Below are positions 1-8,940 of a stretch of DNA of 64,000 nt, in pieces. Source of the stretch: Flavobacterium sp. H122 (lineage in GTDB: Bacteria > Bacteroidota > Bacteroidia > Flavobacteriales > Flavobacteriaceae); contig NZ_SJZD01000009.1 of the NCBI RefSeq assembly GCF_004959765.1, positions 56,068-120,067 of the forward strand, read 5' to 3'. The notes under the pieces are model-generated. The model had not been told where the DNA came from and made no database searches. It saw only the letters and a program-made list of their open reading frames with translations. A program made the position numbers and the translations under genes. Each line of letters starts with the position of its first letter. The first letter of the stretch is position 1.

Positions 1-674
1 TAGTAAACGAGATTGGTGAAAAACTGATTGTGGGTAATGTAGAAGACAGCATTAAAAAGTATAATTTAAAAGAAACGGCCGGAAGATTTCCGTCACGTAA
101 CGCTTTACAGACTTATACGCTTTTGGATACCATTCAGGAAAATGAATTTGATGCATGCATTGGCGGAGCCCGTCGTGATGAGGAAAAAGCAAGGGCTAAA
201 GAACGTATATTTTCTGTTCGGGATGATTTTGGAGCATGGGATCCTAAACTACAGCGTCCCGAATTATGGGATATTCTGAACGGGAAAGTACAAAAAGGAC
301 ATAATGTAAGGGTCTTCCCAATTAGTAATTGGACGGAATTAGATGTGTGGAATTATATCCAAAAATACAATATCGAATTGCCAAGTCTGTATTTTGCCCA
401 TGAAAGAGAGTGTATTGTGCATCAGGATAAATTAGTAGCTACTTCTCAGTTTATCCAGCCACAGGAAGGTGATACGGTTGTGATAGAGAAAGTCCGTTAC
501 AGAACCGTTGGAGATATGACCTGTACGGCGGCGGTTCCTTCGGAAGCTTCGACTATTCAGGATATTATTGAAGACATTATCCAAACTAGAATCAGTGAAA
601 GAGGGCAAACCCGATTGGACGATCAGTTATCGGAAGCCGCAATGGAAGACAGAAAAAAACAAGGATATTTTTAA
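1..674 (+). CDS. cysD: sulfate adenylyltransferase subunit 2, C-terminal part (partial)
   Basis: This is the small subunit of ATP sulfurylase, which adenylylates sulfate to APS together with CysN. The reading frame is open to the left edge, so the N-terminal half with the pyrophosphatase P-loop lies outside the window. The visible part has the conserved CysD segments RRDEEKARAKER and FPISNWTELDVWNYI, and the C-terminal end DRKKQGYF typical of the family. A GTG at position 30 is internal and not the real start, because the frame continues upstream with plausible CysD sequence. It is followed 96 bases later by cysN, so the two subunits are co-transcribed as usual. Confidence 0.95.
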   Translation, partial: VNEIGEKLIVGNVEDSIKKYNLKETAGRFPSRNALQTYTLLDTIQENEFDACIGGARRDEEKARAKERIFSVRDDFGAWDPKLQRPELWDILNGKVQKGHNVRVFPISNWTELDVWNYIQKYNIELPSLYFAHERECIVHQDKLVATSQFIQPQEGDTVVIEKVRYRTVGDMTCTAAVPSEASTIQDIIEDIIQTRISERGQTRLDDQLSEAAMEDRKKQGYF

Positions 675-726
675 GAAGAAAGAAGTAAGAGAAAAGAACA
701 AAGAAAATAGAAAATCAGAGAAGACA

Positions 727-755
727 ACTTTGAAACTTTGCGACTTTGAAACTTT
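727..755 (+). repeat. short ACTTTG-type direct repeats before cysN
   Basis: The cysD-cysN gap carries three imperfect copies of ACTTTGAA/ACTTTGCG just upstream of the cysN start. Similar ACTTTGTG/CTTTGT strings precede the gene at 8197 and the one starting at 63965. No function is assigned. Confidence 0.5.
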
Positions 756-770
756 AAAAACTAAAAGAAA

Positions 771-2003
771 ATGAACACATTACGATTTATAACAGCAGGA
801 AACGTAGACGACGGTAAAAGTACTTTGATAGGAAGATTGCTTTACGATTCCGACAGCATACATACAGACCAGTTGGGTGTTTTGCAAAAGCAAACCAAAC
901 AGGAAGGAGTTGATATTGATTTATCATTAATCACTGACGGACTTCGTGCCGAGCGTGAACAAGGGATTACGATTGATGTGGCCTATAAGTATTTTTCTAC
1001 CAAGAATAGAAAATTCATTATTGCCGATGCACCCGGACATGAACAATATACCCGTAACATGATTACCGGTGCATCCAATTCAGATCTGATTATTATTTTG
1101 GTGGATGCCCGAAAAGGAATTACCGAGCAAACCAAGCGTCACGCAAGCGTGGGTTCGCTAATGGGAATCAAAAAAGCCATCATCGCGGTTAATAAAATTG
1201 ATTTACTGAATTATTCAGAAGAAGCATTTAATCATATTCAAACCGATTTTGAGGGAATCAAAAATGAATTGAATTACGATGAGGTAATTTATATTCCAGT
1301 AAGTGCTTTGGTAGGTGATAATATTGTCAGAAAATCTGAAAACACGCCTTGGTATAATGGTAAAGCTTTATTGGAAACTCTAGAAACTGTTGAAATAAAA
1401 TCAACACAAGAGTTGGAATCGCGTTTTCAGGTGCAATGGGTAATCCGACCTAAAGATGAAGCGAATCATGATTACCGTGGTTATGCGGGGCCTGTTTTGA
1501 GTGGAAGTTATCAGGTAGGTGATAAAGTTACTGTTTTGCCAGCCCGTATAGAAACTACTATAGTTAAAGTTGAAAGAAACCAACATGAAGTAAATCAAGT
1601 TATAGCAGGAGATAATGTAGTATTGCATTTTGATGGCAATATCGATATCAGTCGTGGTGACACAGTAGTGCTTAGTCATCAGTTGCCTTTGGAATCAAAC
1701 CAAATCACGACATGGATTTCTTGGTTGGATAATGCTTCATTACAGGTAGGAAAGACCTACTTGTTACAGCACCGTTTTAAAAATGTTAGGGTAAAAGTAC
1801 AGGAAGTTAACCGTAAATGGAACATTAACCAATGGCAGTTTACCGAAGGAGATTCGATTCAGTTAAATGACATCGCACAGGTAACCCTGAAAACCAATCA
1901 GCCGTTGTTTTACGACGCTTTTGATAAAAATTCAAAATCGGGTAACGCGGTTTTAATAGATGAAACAAGTTATAATACAGTTGGAGCTTTAATGTTTTTG
2001 TAA
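771..2003 (+). CDS. cysN: sulfate adenylyltransferase subunit 1 (GTPase)
   Basis: This is the large, GTP-hydrolysing subunit of ATP sulfurylase; GTP hydrolysis drives APS formation by CysD. It is an EF-Tu-like protein. The G1 P-loop GNVDDGKS lies at about residues 10-17, the G3 motif DAPGHEQ near residue 85 and the G4 motif NKID near residue 140, followed by two beta-barrel domains to residue 410. At 410 residues it has no fused APS kinase (CysC) domain. The start is an ATG preceded by an A-rich stretch. The serine acetyltransferase gene starts one base after its stop. Confidence 0.96.
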   Translation: MNTLRFITAGNVDDGKSTLIGRLLYDSDSIHTDQLGVLQKQTKQEGVDIDLSLITDGLRAEREQGITIDVAYKYFSTKNRKFIIADAPGHEQYTRNMITGASNSDLIIILVDARKGITEQTKRHASVGSLMGIKKAIIAVNKIDLLNYSEEAFNHIQTDFEGIKNELNYDEVIYIPVSALVGDNIVRKSENTPWYNGKALLETLETVEIKSTQELESRFQVQWVIRPKDEANHDYRGYAGPVLSGSYQVGDKVTVLPARIETTIVKVERNQHEVNQVIAGDNVVLHFDGNIDISRGDTVVLSHQLPLESNQITTWISWLDNASLQVGKTYLLQHRFKNVRVKVQEVNRKWNINQWQFTEGDSIQLNDIAQVTLKTNQPLFYDAFDKNSKSGNAVLIDETSYNTVGALMFL

Positions 2004-2004
2004 T

Positions 2005-2820
2005 ATGTCGTATTCAATTTACTTAAAAAATCAAGAAAGAGCCAGAAATCCAATCAACAAAAAGAATGTTGAAGATTGGGTAGACGAACTGATCAATTGG
2101 TTGTTTGATATCAATCAGGAGTATAATAATTATCGTTTTTTTCAGAATAAAGAAAAATTACTCCAAATCAAGCTTCAGAATATTTTGGCAAAAACGGTCG
2201 AAGACACAAACCAAATAGTAGTGTATTCAAATTACTTTTTTGAACAAATTGAACAGTTGCATTATGTTTTGGATAACGATTTAGAAACTCTTGTCAATTT
2301 TGATCCGGCGGCAAAATCAAAAGAAGAAGTGTTAATAGCATATCCTGGTTTTTTTGCGATTACTGCGTATAGAATTGCTAACGTGTTCTGGAAATTAAAT
2401 GTGCCTGTTATCCCTCGAATTATTACAGAATATGTTCATGGTAAAACAGGGATTGACATCCATCCGGGAGCTGAAATTGGTGAGAATTTTTTCATAGACC
2501 ACGGAACAGGAATTGTAATTGGAGAGACTTCTAAAATTGGTAACAATGTAAAAATTTATCAAGGAGTAACATTAGGAGCTTTATCAGTTTCAAAGGACAG
2601 TGCTTCAGAAAAACGCCATCCAACTATTGAAAATAATGTTACGATTTATGCCAATGCAACCATTTTAGGGGGAAATACCATAATTGGTGAAAATTCAATA
2701 ATAGGAGGTAATGTCTGGTTGACACATTCAATTCCTGAAGGTTCATTGGTGTATCATAAAAGTGAAATTGAAATCAAGAAAAAAAGTGAATTCCCGGAAC
2801 CTTTGAATTACGTGATTTAA
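2005..2820 (+). CDS. cysE: serine O-acetyltransferase
   Basis: It makes O-acetylserine from serine and acetyl-CoA, the carbon acceptor for sulfide in cysteine synthesis. It has 271 residues. An alpha-helical N-terminal half (about 1-140) includes the AYPGFFAITAYRIAN segment typical of bacterial serine acetyltransferases. A left-handed beta-helix of hexapeptide repeats follows (about 145-255), with GIDIHPGAEIG, DHGTGIVIGE and YQGVTLGA. It sits one base after cysN and 44 bases before cysteine synthase, so the two cysteine-forming steps are adjacent. It is also called EpsC in related annotations. Confidence 0.94.
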   Translation: MSYSIYLKNQERARNPINKKNVEDWVDELINWLFDINQEYNNYRFFQNKEKLLQIKLQNILAKTVEDTNQIVVYSNYFFEQIEQLHYVLDNDLETLVNFDPAAKSKEEVLIAYPGFFAITAYRIANVFWKLNVPVIPRIITEYVHGKTGIDIHPGAEIGENFFIDHGTGIVIGETSKIGNNVKIYQGVTLGALSVSKDSASEKRHPTIENNVTIYANATILGGNTIIGENSIIGGNVWLTHSIPEGSLVYHKSEIEIKKKSEFPEPLNYVI

Positions 2821-2864
2821 AGAAATTATAAACAACACACTTAACAAATAAATATTTTAATGAG

Positions 2865-3773
2865 ATGAAAGCAAATAATATATTAGAAACTATTGGGAAT
2901 ACACCGGTTGTGAAAATCAACAATTTGTATGAAAATAAAAACGTTTTTCTAAAATTAGAAAGAAATAATCCTGGTAACAGTATCAAAGACCGAATTGCTT
3001 TGGCTATGATCGAAGATGCAGAAGCCAAAGGTATTTTAACATCGGAAAGTGTCATTATAGAACCCACTTCAGGGAATACAGGAATTGGATTGGCATTAGT
3101 CGCTGCAGTAAAAGGATATAAGGTAATCTTAGTAATGCCTGAATCAATGAGTGTGGAAAGACGTAAGTTGATGGAAATCTATGGTGCCGAATTTGACTTA
3201 ACACCTCGTGAAAAAGGAATGAAGGGAGCTATAGAACGGGCTGCCGAATTAGTAAACCAAACTCCAAATGCTTGGTCGCCTTCTCAGTTTGCAAATCAAG
3301 CCAATGTAGAAATACACAAAAGAACAACGGCTCAGGAAATTATTGCTGATTTCCCGGACGGATTGGATTACATCATAACTGGAGTGGGTACTGGAGGACA
3401 TATCACTGGGGTGGCTTCAGTTGTTAAAGAGAAATTTCCCAATTTGAAAGTGATAGCTGTAGAACCGGAATTATCGCCTGTCTTGAGTGGTGGCGCTCCC
3501 TCTCCGCATCCAATTCAAGGAATCGGTGCAGGTTTTGTGCCTGAAATTTATCAAGGTGATTTAATCGACGAGGTAATTCAGGTAAGTAAGGAGGAAGCTT
3601 TTGAATATGCCAGAGCAGTTGCCAAAAAAGAAGGAATCTTAGTAGGAATCTCAACAGGAGCATCACTGGCGGCAGTAGCTAAAAAAGTCTCGGTACTATC
3701 GGAAGATGCAAGGATTTTAACGTTTAATTACGATACTGGAGAACGCTACCTTTCAATAGAAGGATTGTTCTAA
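2865..3773 (+). CDS. cysM: cysteine synthase (O-acetylserine sulfhydrylase)
   Basis: This PLP enzyme condenses O-acetylserine with sulfide to give cysteine. It has 302 residues. The PLP lysine is K41 in NPGNSIKDR, the acetylserine-binding loop is TSGNTG near residue 68, and the phosphate-binding loop is [10 protein letters not shown]. Length and motifs fit the CysM/CysK family; the family label CysM is taken from the overall resemblance and could equally be CysK. It is the third gene of the sulfate assimilation run and is followed by a 79-base gap. Confidence 0.92.
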   Translation: MKANNILETIGNTPVVKINNLYENKNVFLKLERNNPGNSIKDRIALAMIEDAEAKGILTSESVIIEPTSGNTGIGLALVAAVKGYKVILVMPESMSVERRKLMEIYGAEFDLTPREKGMKGAIERAAELVNQTPNAWSPSQFANQANVEIHKRTTAQEIIADFPDGLDYIITGVGTGGHITGVASVVKEKFPNLKVIAVEPELSPVLSGGAPSPHPIQGIGAGFVPEIYQGDLIDEVIQVSKEEAFEYARAVAKKEGILVGISTGASLAAVAKKVSVLSEDARILTFNYDTGERYLSIEGLF

Positions 3774-3852
3774 TTCTTAAATAACAATTATTTAAATAAT
3801 AGTGTTTTATCGTGTCTTAACTGACTCGACAGGGACAACTCATACCTAAAAA

Positions 3853-4674
3853 ATGGAAAGAAGTATAAAAAATATAGGAAAAGTAATCTTGGCAGGAGCT
3901 GGTCCGGGTGACCCGGAGCTGATCAGTCTAAAAGCTTTAAAATACCTACAAAAGGCTGATGTAGTCTTAACTGATAGATTGGTCTCGCCCGAATTAATTG
4001 AGGAATATGCGCGTAAAGATGCAGAGGTTATTTATGTGGGCAAGCAATGTTCTAAAGGAATTTGGACACCACAACAAGACATCAACGAATTGATAGTGTT
4101 TTTTGCACAGCAAGGTAAATTAGTACTCCGATTAAAAGGAGGTGATTCTACATTGTTTTCAAATGTTTTGGATGAATTACAAGTACTTGTTAAAAATGAA
4201 ATTCCGTATGAAATAATTCCGGGTATTTCGGCAGCTTTTGGTGCGGCAGCCTATACAGGAATCCCTTTGACGGCAAGAGAACATTCCAGAGGTGTACGCT
4301 TTTTGACCTTGTATGATTTGAATACTGTTGCTCCGCATCAGTGGAACGATTGGGCTGGAACAGAAGATACTTTGGTTTTTTATATGAGCGGACAAAGGTT
4401 GAATACTTTAAGTGAGAAACTTCTGGATCATGGTATTGATTTAAAAAAGAGTATTGCTGTGGTACAACAGGCGACAACTCCTGACCAGAAAACAAGAGTG
4501 TTTTCTTTTGAAGAAATCCAGCATGCAGCATTACCTGAATTTGAGTATGTACCCACACTGCTGATAATTGGTAAAGTAGTCAATTTACACCATAAGTTTC
4601 AGTGGTTCACAGAAAAAAACGCTATAGAATCTTACTTCGATAATCATAAAACTATTTATCAAAATGCTATCTGA
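3853..4674 (+). CDS. cobA: uroporphyrinogen-III C-methyltransferase
   Basis: It methylates uroporphyrinogen III twice with SAM to give precorrin-2, the first step of siroheme synthesis. It has 273 residues in one tetrapyrrole methylase domain, starting with the glycine-rich GKVILAGAGPGDPEL and containing RLKGGDSTLFSN and EIIPGISAAFGAAAYTGIPLT. It is a single-domain enzyme without CysG N-terminal domains; the missing oxidase/ferrochelatase activity is supplied by the fusion gene at 8933. Its last 11 bases overlap the sulfite reductase flavoprotein gene, suggesting translational coupling. Siroheme is the cofactor of the hemoprotein encoded at 6412. Confidence 0.94.
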   Translation: MERSIKNIGKVILAGAGPGDPELISLKALKYLQKADVVLTDRLVSPELIEEYARKDAEVIYVGKQCSKGIWTPQQDINELIVFFAQQGKLVLRLKGGDSTLFSNVLDELQVLVKNEIPYEIIPGISAAFGAAAYTGIPLTAREHSRGVRFLTLYDLNTVAPHQWNDWAGTEDTLVFYMSGQRLNTLSEKLLDHGIDLKKSIAVVQQATTPDQKTRVFSFEEIQHAALPEFEYVPTLLIIGKVVNLHHKFQWFTEKNAIESYFDNHKTIYQNAI

Positions 4675-6340
4675 AACGAAACATAACTTATTGGAACAAT
4701 TGGTGCAAAATGCTACCAATGAAGAGCTTATCTATGCTAAAGGATATTTGGCTGGATATTTAGCTGGAAACTTCGGAATTAAAACAGCCGGAGTAATACC
4801 AGTCGTGCAAAATGCTATATCTAGTGTAGCGGTTAAACCATTAATTGTGTATGGTACCGAAACAGGTAATTCTAAAAAAGTAGCTTCTCAAATTCAGGCG
4901 GCTTTCAAAAAGAATAAAATTCAGGCAAAAAACATTGATGTTGCTCAATTTGATGTTGCTAAACTGCAAAAAGAAACACTGGTATTGTTTGTGGTCAGTA
5001 CACAAGGTGAAGGAGAGTTTCCACAAAACGCAGCAGGATTTTATGAAAGCTTGAAAGCCTCTTCAGCTTCTTTGGATAAATTGTCCTATGCTGTATTCGG
5101 GTTAGGCGATTCATCTTACCCTTTGTTCTGTAATGCAGGAGTATTGTTGGATGAAGTGTTGGCTGAAAAAGGAGCAAAACGATTATTGCCGTTAGTAAAA
5201 GCGGATGTTGATTATGCTGGTTTAATTCCAATTTGGGAAGCTGATTTGCAAAAATCATTTGCAGCTTCGGGTCAAACCGAAACGGTATCAGGTACAGCCA
5301 AAAGTACAACATCAAGTACATCACACAAACAAAATTTTACCGGACAAATCTCTCATAAAATTGTGTTGAATGATAGAGGTTCCAACAAAGAAACGTATCA
5401 TATCGAAATCACACCTAATGAAGAAATAGTCTATGAACCAGGTGATGCTTTAGGTTTAATTCCCCAGAATAAAGAAAGTGAATTAGAGACAATAGTGGCT
5501 CATTTTGGAGTAAGTGATTTTTCAGAGCTTAAGAATAAAAATATTCGTGGATTGTCTAAAAAATCCTTAGAAGCTTTAGGAAAGGTTTTAGATGTTGAAA
5601 TTAAAGAAGAAAAAGCCGATTTAGTGGATGTTATTGCTAAATACCAACCTAAAAAAGGAACTTTAGATGAGGTAAAAGAAATATTGCATTCTATTGCGCC
5701 GAGGTTGTATTCTATTTCATCAGCTTCAGAAGCGCATGACGGACAAGTACATCTTACGGTAAACCTGAATGCTTTTAAAGTTGGAGATAAAGTGAAAACC
5801 GGTTTGACGTCTCAATTCCTGGCGGATTTTCCTTTGGATACCGATTATGATTTCTACATCCATAAAAACAACAACTTCCGTTTACCAGCAGAAGATACCG
5901 ATGTGATTATGATTGGTCCGGGAACAGGAATTGCGCCTTTCAGAAGTTTCCTGGCGCAACGTGATGTTACAGGTGCGGAAGGTAGAAACTGGTTGTTTTT
6001 TGGAGAACAGCATTTTGCTTTAGATTTCTATTATCAAACCGAAATTCAGGAATGGTTAGGTACTGGGGTGCTGACTAAATTGAGTACTGCTTTTTCAAGA
6101 GATCAGGAGCGTAAAATTTATGTTCAGGATCGTATTAAGGAAAATGCAGCCGAATTTAATTCATGGTTGGAAAGTGGTGCTTCAATTTACATCTGTGGAC
6201 AAAAGGATCCTATGAGTAAAGATGTTGAAAATACTATAATAGAAGTTATAGCACAGCAACGTAACATCTCTACTGAAAAAGCAAAAGAAGTTTTAGCCGA
6301 ATTAGAAGAACAAGGAAAATATCAAAAAGACGTGTATTAA
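4664..6340 (+). CDS. cysJ: sulfite reductase [NADPH] flavoprotein alpha-component
   Basis: It passes electrons from NADPH through FAD and FMN to the siroheme subunit that reduces sulfite to sulfide. It has 558 residues. After an N-terminal extension comes a flavodoxin domain with YGTETGNSKK near residue 63 and STQGEGEFP. An FAD domain follows with RLYSISSASE. The NADP domain has GPGTGIAPFRSF near residue 418, and the protein ends in YQKDVY, the usual C-terminal aromatic residue. It starts inside the preceding methyltransferase gene. Confidence 0.95.
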   Translation: MLSETKHNLLEQLVQNATNEELIYAKGYLAGYLAGNFGIKTAGVIPVVQNAISSVAVKPLIVYGTETGNSKKVASQIQAAFKKNKIQAKNIDVAQFDVAKLQKETLVLFVVSTQGEGEFPQNAAGFYESLKASSASLDKLSYAVFGLGDSSYPLFCNAGVLLDEVLAEKGAKRLLPLVKADVDYAGLIPIWEADLQKSFAASGQTETVSGTAKSTTSSTSHKQNFTGQISHKIVLNDRGSNKETYHIEITPNEEIVYEPGDALGLIPQNKESELETIVAHFGVSDFSELKNKNIRGLSKKSLEALGKVLDVEIKEEKADLVDVIAKYQPKKGTLDEVKEILHSIAPRLYSISSASEAHDGQVHLTVNLNAFKVGDKVKTGLTSQFLADFPLDTDYDFYIHKNNNFRLPAEDTDVIMIGPGTGIAPFRSFLAQRDVTGAEGRNWLFFGEQHFALDFYYQTEIQEWLGTGVLTKLSTAFSRDQERKIYVQDRIKENAAEFNSWLESGASIYICGQKDPMSKDVENTIIEVIAQQRNISTEKAKEVLAELEEQGKYQKDVY

Positions 6341-6371
6341 TAAGCTATATGCAGTAAGCCGTAAGCAATAT

Positions 6372-6399
6372 GCTTATAGCCTAAAGCTTATAGCCTAAA
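6372..6399 (+). repeat. tandem 14-bp repeat between cysJ and cysI
   Basis: Two perfect tandem copies of GCTTATAGCCTAAA fill most of the 71-base cysJ-cysI gap. A related AGTAAGCCGTAAGCAATAT stretch precedes them. No promoter or terminator is evident, so the operon probably reads through. Confidence 0.75.
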
Positions 6400-6411
6400 G
6401 CTAAATAAAAA

Positions 6412-8055
6412 ATGAGCGAGAAATTATCACCGGTAGAATATATAAAAATTAATAGCGACGGATTAAGAGGTACGCTAAAAGAAAGTATTGATGTCGACAA
6501 CCATACAGGTAATGTAAGACCTGATGATGAAACATTAGTAAAGTTTCACGGGATGTATGTGCAGGACGACCGTGACCGAAGAGCAGAAAGAGCCGCTAAA
6601 AAATTGGATAAATTGTATTCATTTATGATTCGTTTACGTATTCCAGGGGGAATAATCGATGCGGATAAATGGATTGCTTTGCATGATATTTCAGAGCAAT
6701 ATGGTACAGGGACATTGAAGATTACAACGCGTCAAACGGTTCAGTTGCATGGATTGTTAAAACATGAACTTAGACCAACCATTCAAGGGTTTAATTTGGC
6801 ACAGCTGGATTCTATTGCCGCGTGTGGCGACGTAAACAGAAATGTAATTGCCAGTTCACATCCGCAGTTATCACCATTGCATGCTCAGATTCATGCGTAT
6901 GCCGATAAAATTTCAACTTTATTACTGCCAAAAACACAGTCATATTATGAAGTTTTTATCGACGGAGAAAAAATTTACGAGCGTTCCGCGGAAGCGGATC
7001 CGTTATACGAAGATCGTTATTTGCCTCGTAAATTTAAGATCGCTATCGCAATACCGCCAAGTAATGATGTGGATTTGTTTACCAATGATTTAGGTTTAAT
7101 CGCTATCATTGAAAACAACGAACTGAAAGGATTTAACATTGTTGTCGGCGGAGGTCTGGGAACTACACACGGAAATGCGTCAACGTATCCTCGTCTGGGA
7201 GATGTTTTAGGTTTTACTGATACTGAAGAAAAAACATTAAAAGCAGTTTATGAAGTGCTGACAGTACAACGTGACTTTGGTAATCGTGTAGAACGTAAAT
7301 TATCACGTTTGAAATATACCGTCGATAAAATGACAGTTGAAGGATTTAAAGCTGAGCTGGAAAAAAGAATCGGTTTTCAATTAGAGCCTGCCCGTCCTTA
7401 CACTTTTACAGAACGTAACGACCGTTATGGCTGGGAAAAAAGTGCAGACAAACAATGGTATTATACCCTTTTTGTAGAACACGGAGTCGTAAAACCAGAA
7501 CAAAAAGCTTTTCTGTTTGAATTGGCACAGTTGCAGATCAGTAACTTTATTTTCACAGGAAACCAAAACCTGATTCTAGGTGAAGTTACAGAAGAAAATA
7601 AATCAAAAGTGGAAGCTTTATTGGTAAAATACGAAATTGAAAAAAGCGTAAGCCCAATCCGTAAAAGTTCTATGGCGTGTGTGGCAATGCCTACATGTCC
7701 ACTGGCATTAGCCGAAGCACAACGCTACTTACCGGAATTGGTAACTAAAATTGAACCAATTCTGGAAAAACACGGATTATCGGAAGATGAACTTACCATT
7801 CGTATGACAGGATGTCCTAATGGCTGTGGCCGTCCGTATGTGGCTGAGCTGGGCTTTATAGGTACAGGGCCGGAACAATATAATTTTATGTTGGGTGGTG
7901 ACAGGTACGGTTTGCGTTTGAATAAATTATATAAAGAAAAACAAACCGAACTGCAGATTTTAGAAGAAATCGATTCGTTGTTAGGTCGCTACACCCAAGA
8001 AAAAGAAGAAGGCGAAACCTTTGGTGATTATGCAAACCGAGTGATATTGAATTAA
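6412..8055 (+). CDS. cysI: sulfite reductase hemoprotein beta-component
   Basis: This siroheme/[4Fe-4S] subunit carries out the six-electron reduction of sulfite to sulfide. It has 547 residues, slightly shorter than the E. coli enzyme at about 570. The four cluster and siroheme cysteines are C423, C429, C468 and C472, in CVAMPTC and GCPNGCG. The spacing of 6, 39 and 4 matches the classic CysI pattern. TTRQTVQLHG in the N-terminal half is the siroheme-binding segment. CysJ immediately upstream makes sulfite reductase more likely than nitrite reductase. Confidence 0.94.
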   Translation: MSEKLSPVEYIKINSDGLRGTLKESIDVDNHTGNVRPDDETLVKFHGMYVQDDRDRRAERAAKKLDKLYSFMIRLRIPGGIIDADKWIALHDISEQYGTGTLKITTRQTVQLHGLLKHELRPTIQGFNLAQLDSIAACGDVNRNVIASSHPQLSPLHAQIHAYADKISTLLLPKTQSYYEVFIDGEKIYERSAEADPLYEDRYLPRKFKIAIAIPPSNDVDLFTNDLGLIAIIENNELKGFNIVVGGGLGTTHGNASTYPRLGDVLGFTDTEEKTLKAVYEVLTVQRDFGNRVERKLSRLKYTVDKMTVEGFKAELEKRIGFQLEPARPYTFTERNDRYGWEKSADKQWYYTLFVEHGVVKPEQKAFLFELAQLQISNFIFTGNQNLILGEVTEENKSKVEALLVKYEIEKSVSPIRKSSMACVAMPTCPLALAEAQRYLPELVTKIEPILEKHGLSEDELTIRMTGCPNGCGRPYVAELGFIGTGPEQYNFMLGGDRYGLRLNKLYKEKQTELQILEEIDSLLGRYTQEKEEGETFGDYANRVILN

Positions 8056-8062
8056 GTATAGC

Positions 8063-8134
8063 AGACCTAACAGGTTTTCAAAACCTGTTAGGTCTATAAA
8101 CGAACCTGTAACATTTTCAAAACCTGTTAGGTCT
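8063..8134. repeat. palindromic AACAGGTTTTC repeat, one perfect and one decayed copy
   Basis: Positions 8063-8095 form a perfect inverted repeat: 16-base arms beginning AGACCTAACAGG around a single C. Positions about 8103-8134 keep an intact right arm but a scrambled left arm. It lies in the gap after cysI and could act as a transcript-end hairpin, though no strong T-run follows. It resembles short dispersed palindromes seen in Bacteroidota; that resemblance is from memory. Confidence 0.75.
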
Positions 8135-8196
8135 AATAAAAATAAAGACTTAGTGGAACTTAGTGAAAAGCTTTGTGAGACTTTGTGTAACTAAAA

Positions 8197-8940
8197 ATGA
8201 AAAATGAAACTATAATACTTTTACTCATATCCACCCTCACTTTTGCTCAAAAAAAAGTCGAAAAACAGCAATTGTTATGGTACGGTTATTATAACACATT
8301 AAAATTTAATGAAAATTGGTCGTTACTGAGTGAAATTCAGGAGCGGCAATTTTATAACCCAACAGCACAGCATCAATTGGTTTTTAGATCAAATCTGGAA
8401 AGAAAATTGGCAGGAAACTGGAATGTTTCGGGAGGAGTGACTTTGTTTTTGCAAAATCCTAATGATCCCAATTCAGAAAATAATCTGACGGTACCGGAAT
8501 TAAGACCTGATATCGGATTTAATAACAAACAAAAATTGGGTTTTTTGACCATCAGCCATCGTTATAAAGCTGAGGCCCGATTCTTTCACGATGTTGAAAA
8601 TGATAAACTGGTTGGCGGTTTCCGATTTTCTAATTTTCGTTTCAGATACCAATTAGGATTGGATTTTCCTTTTTGGAAAAAGGAAGAAAAAGAAAAATTA
8701 AGCTTCAAGGTTAAAGATGAAATAATGTTTAACGTGGGTAAAAAAGTGGTTAAAAATACTTTTGACCAAAACAGAATTTACTTGGCTTTGAATTACAGAC
8801 TAAATGATTCGTATGCGGTTGAAATGGGCTATATGAACTGGTTTCAACAGCAAAAAACAGGTGTTGATTTTTATAGCAGGGATATTTTAAGATTTTCTCT
8901 ATTTCATACTATTGATTTAAAAAAGAAAAACAATGACTAA
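8197..8940 (+). CDS. DUF2490-family outer-membrane-type protein
   Basis: A 247-residue protein of unknown function. A hydrophobic N-terminus ending TLTFAQ looks like a signal peptide. The rest has alternating short segments such as LLWYGYYNTLKFNENWSLLSEIQER and a C-terminal aromatic beta-strand pattern, typical of DUF2490 beta-barrel-like proteins. Its last 8 bases overlap the siroheme synthase/exporter fusion gene, so it is probably made with the sulfate assimilation operon. A porin-like role in that pathway is only a guess from position. Confidence 0.8.
   Translation: MKNETIILLLISTLTFAQKKVEKQQLLWYGYYNTLKFNENWSLLSEIQERQFYNPTAQHQLVFRSNLERKLAGNWNVSGGVTLFLQNPNDPNSENNLTVPELRPDIGFNNKQKLGFLTISHRYKAEARFFHDVENDKLVGGFRFSNFRFRYQLGLDFPFWKKEEKEKLSFKVKDEIMFNVGKKVVKNTFDQNRIYLALNYRLNDSYAVEMGYMNWFQQQKTGVDFYSRDILRFSLFHTIDLKKKNND

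Noticed and set aside
568..774. Lysine-rich 68-codon frame overlapping the cysD end and cysN start
   Set aside because: It overlaps cysD in another frame and runs through an A-rich gap; composition is that of a chance frame.
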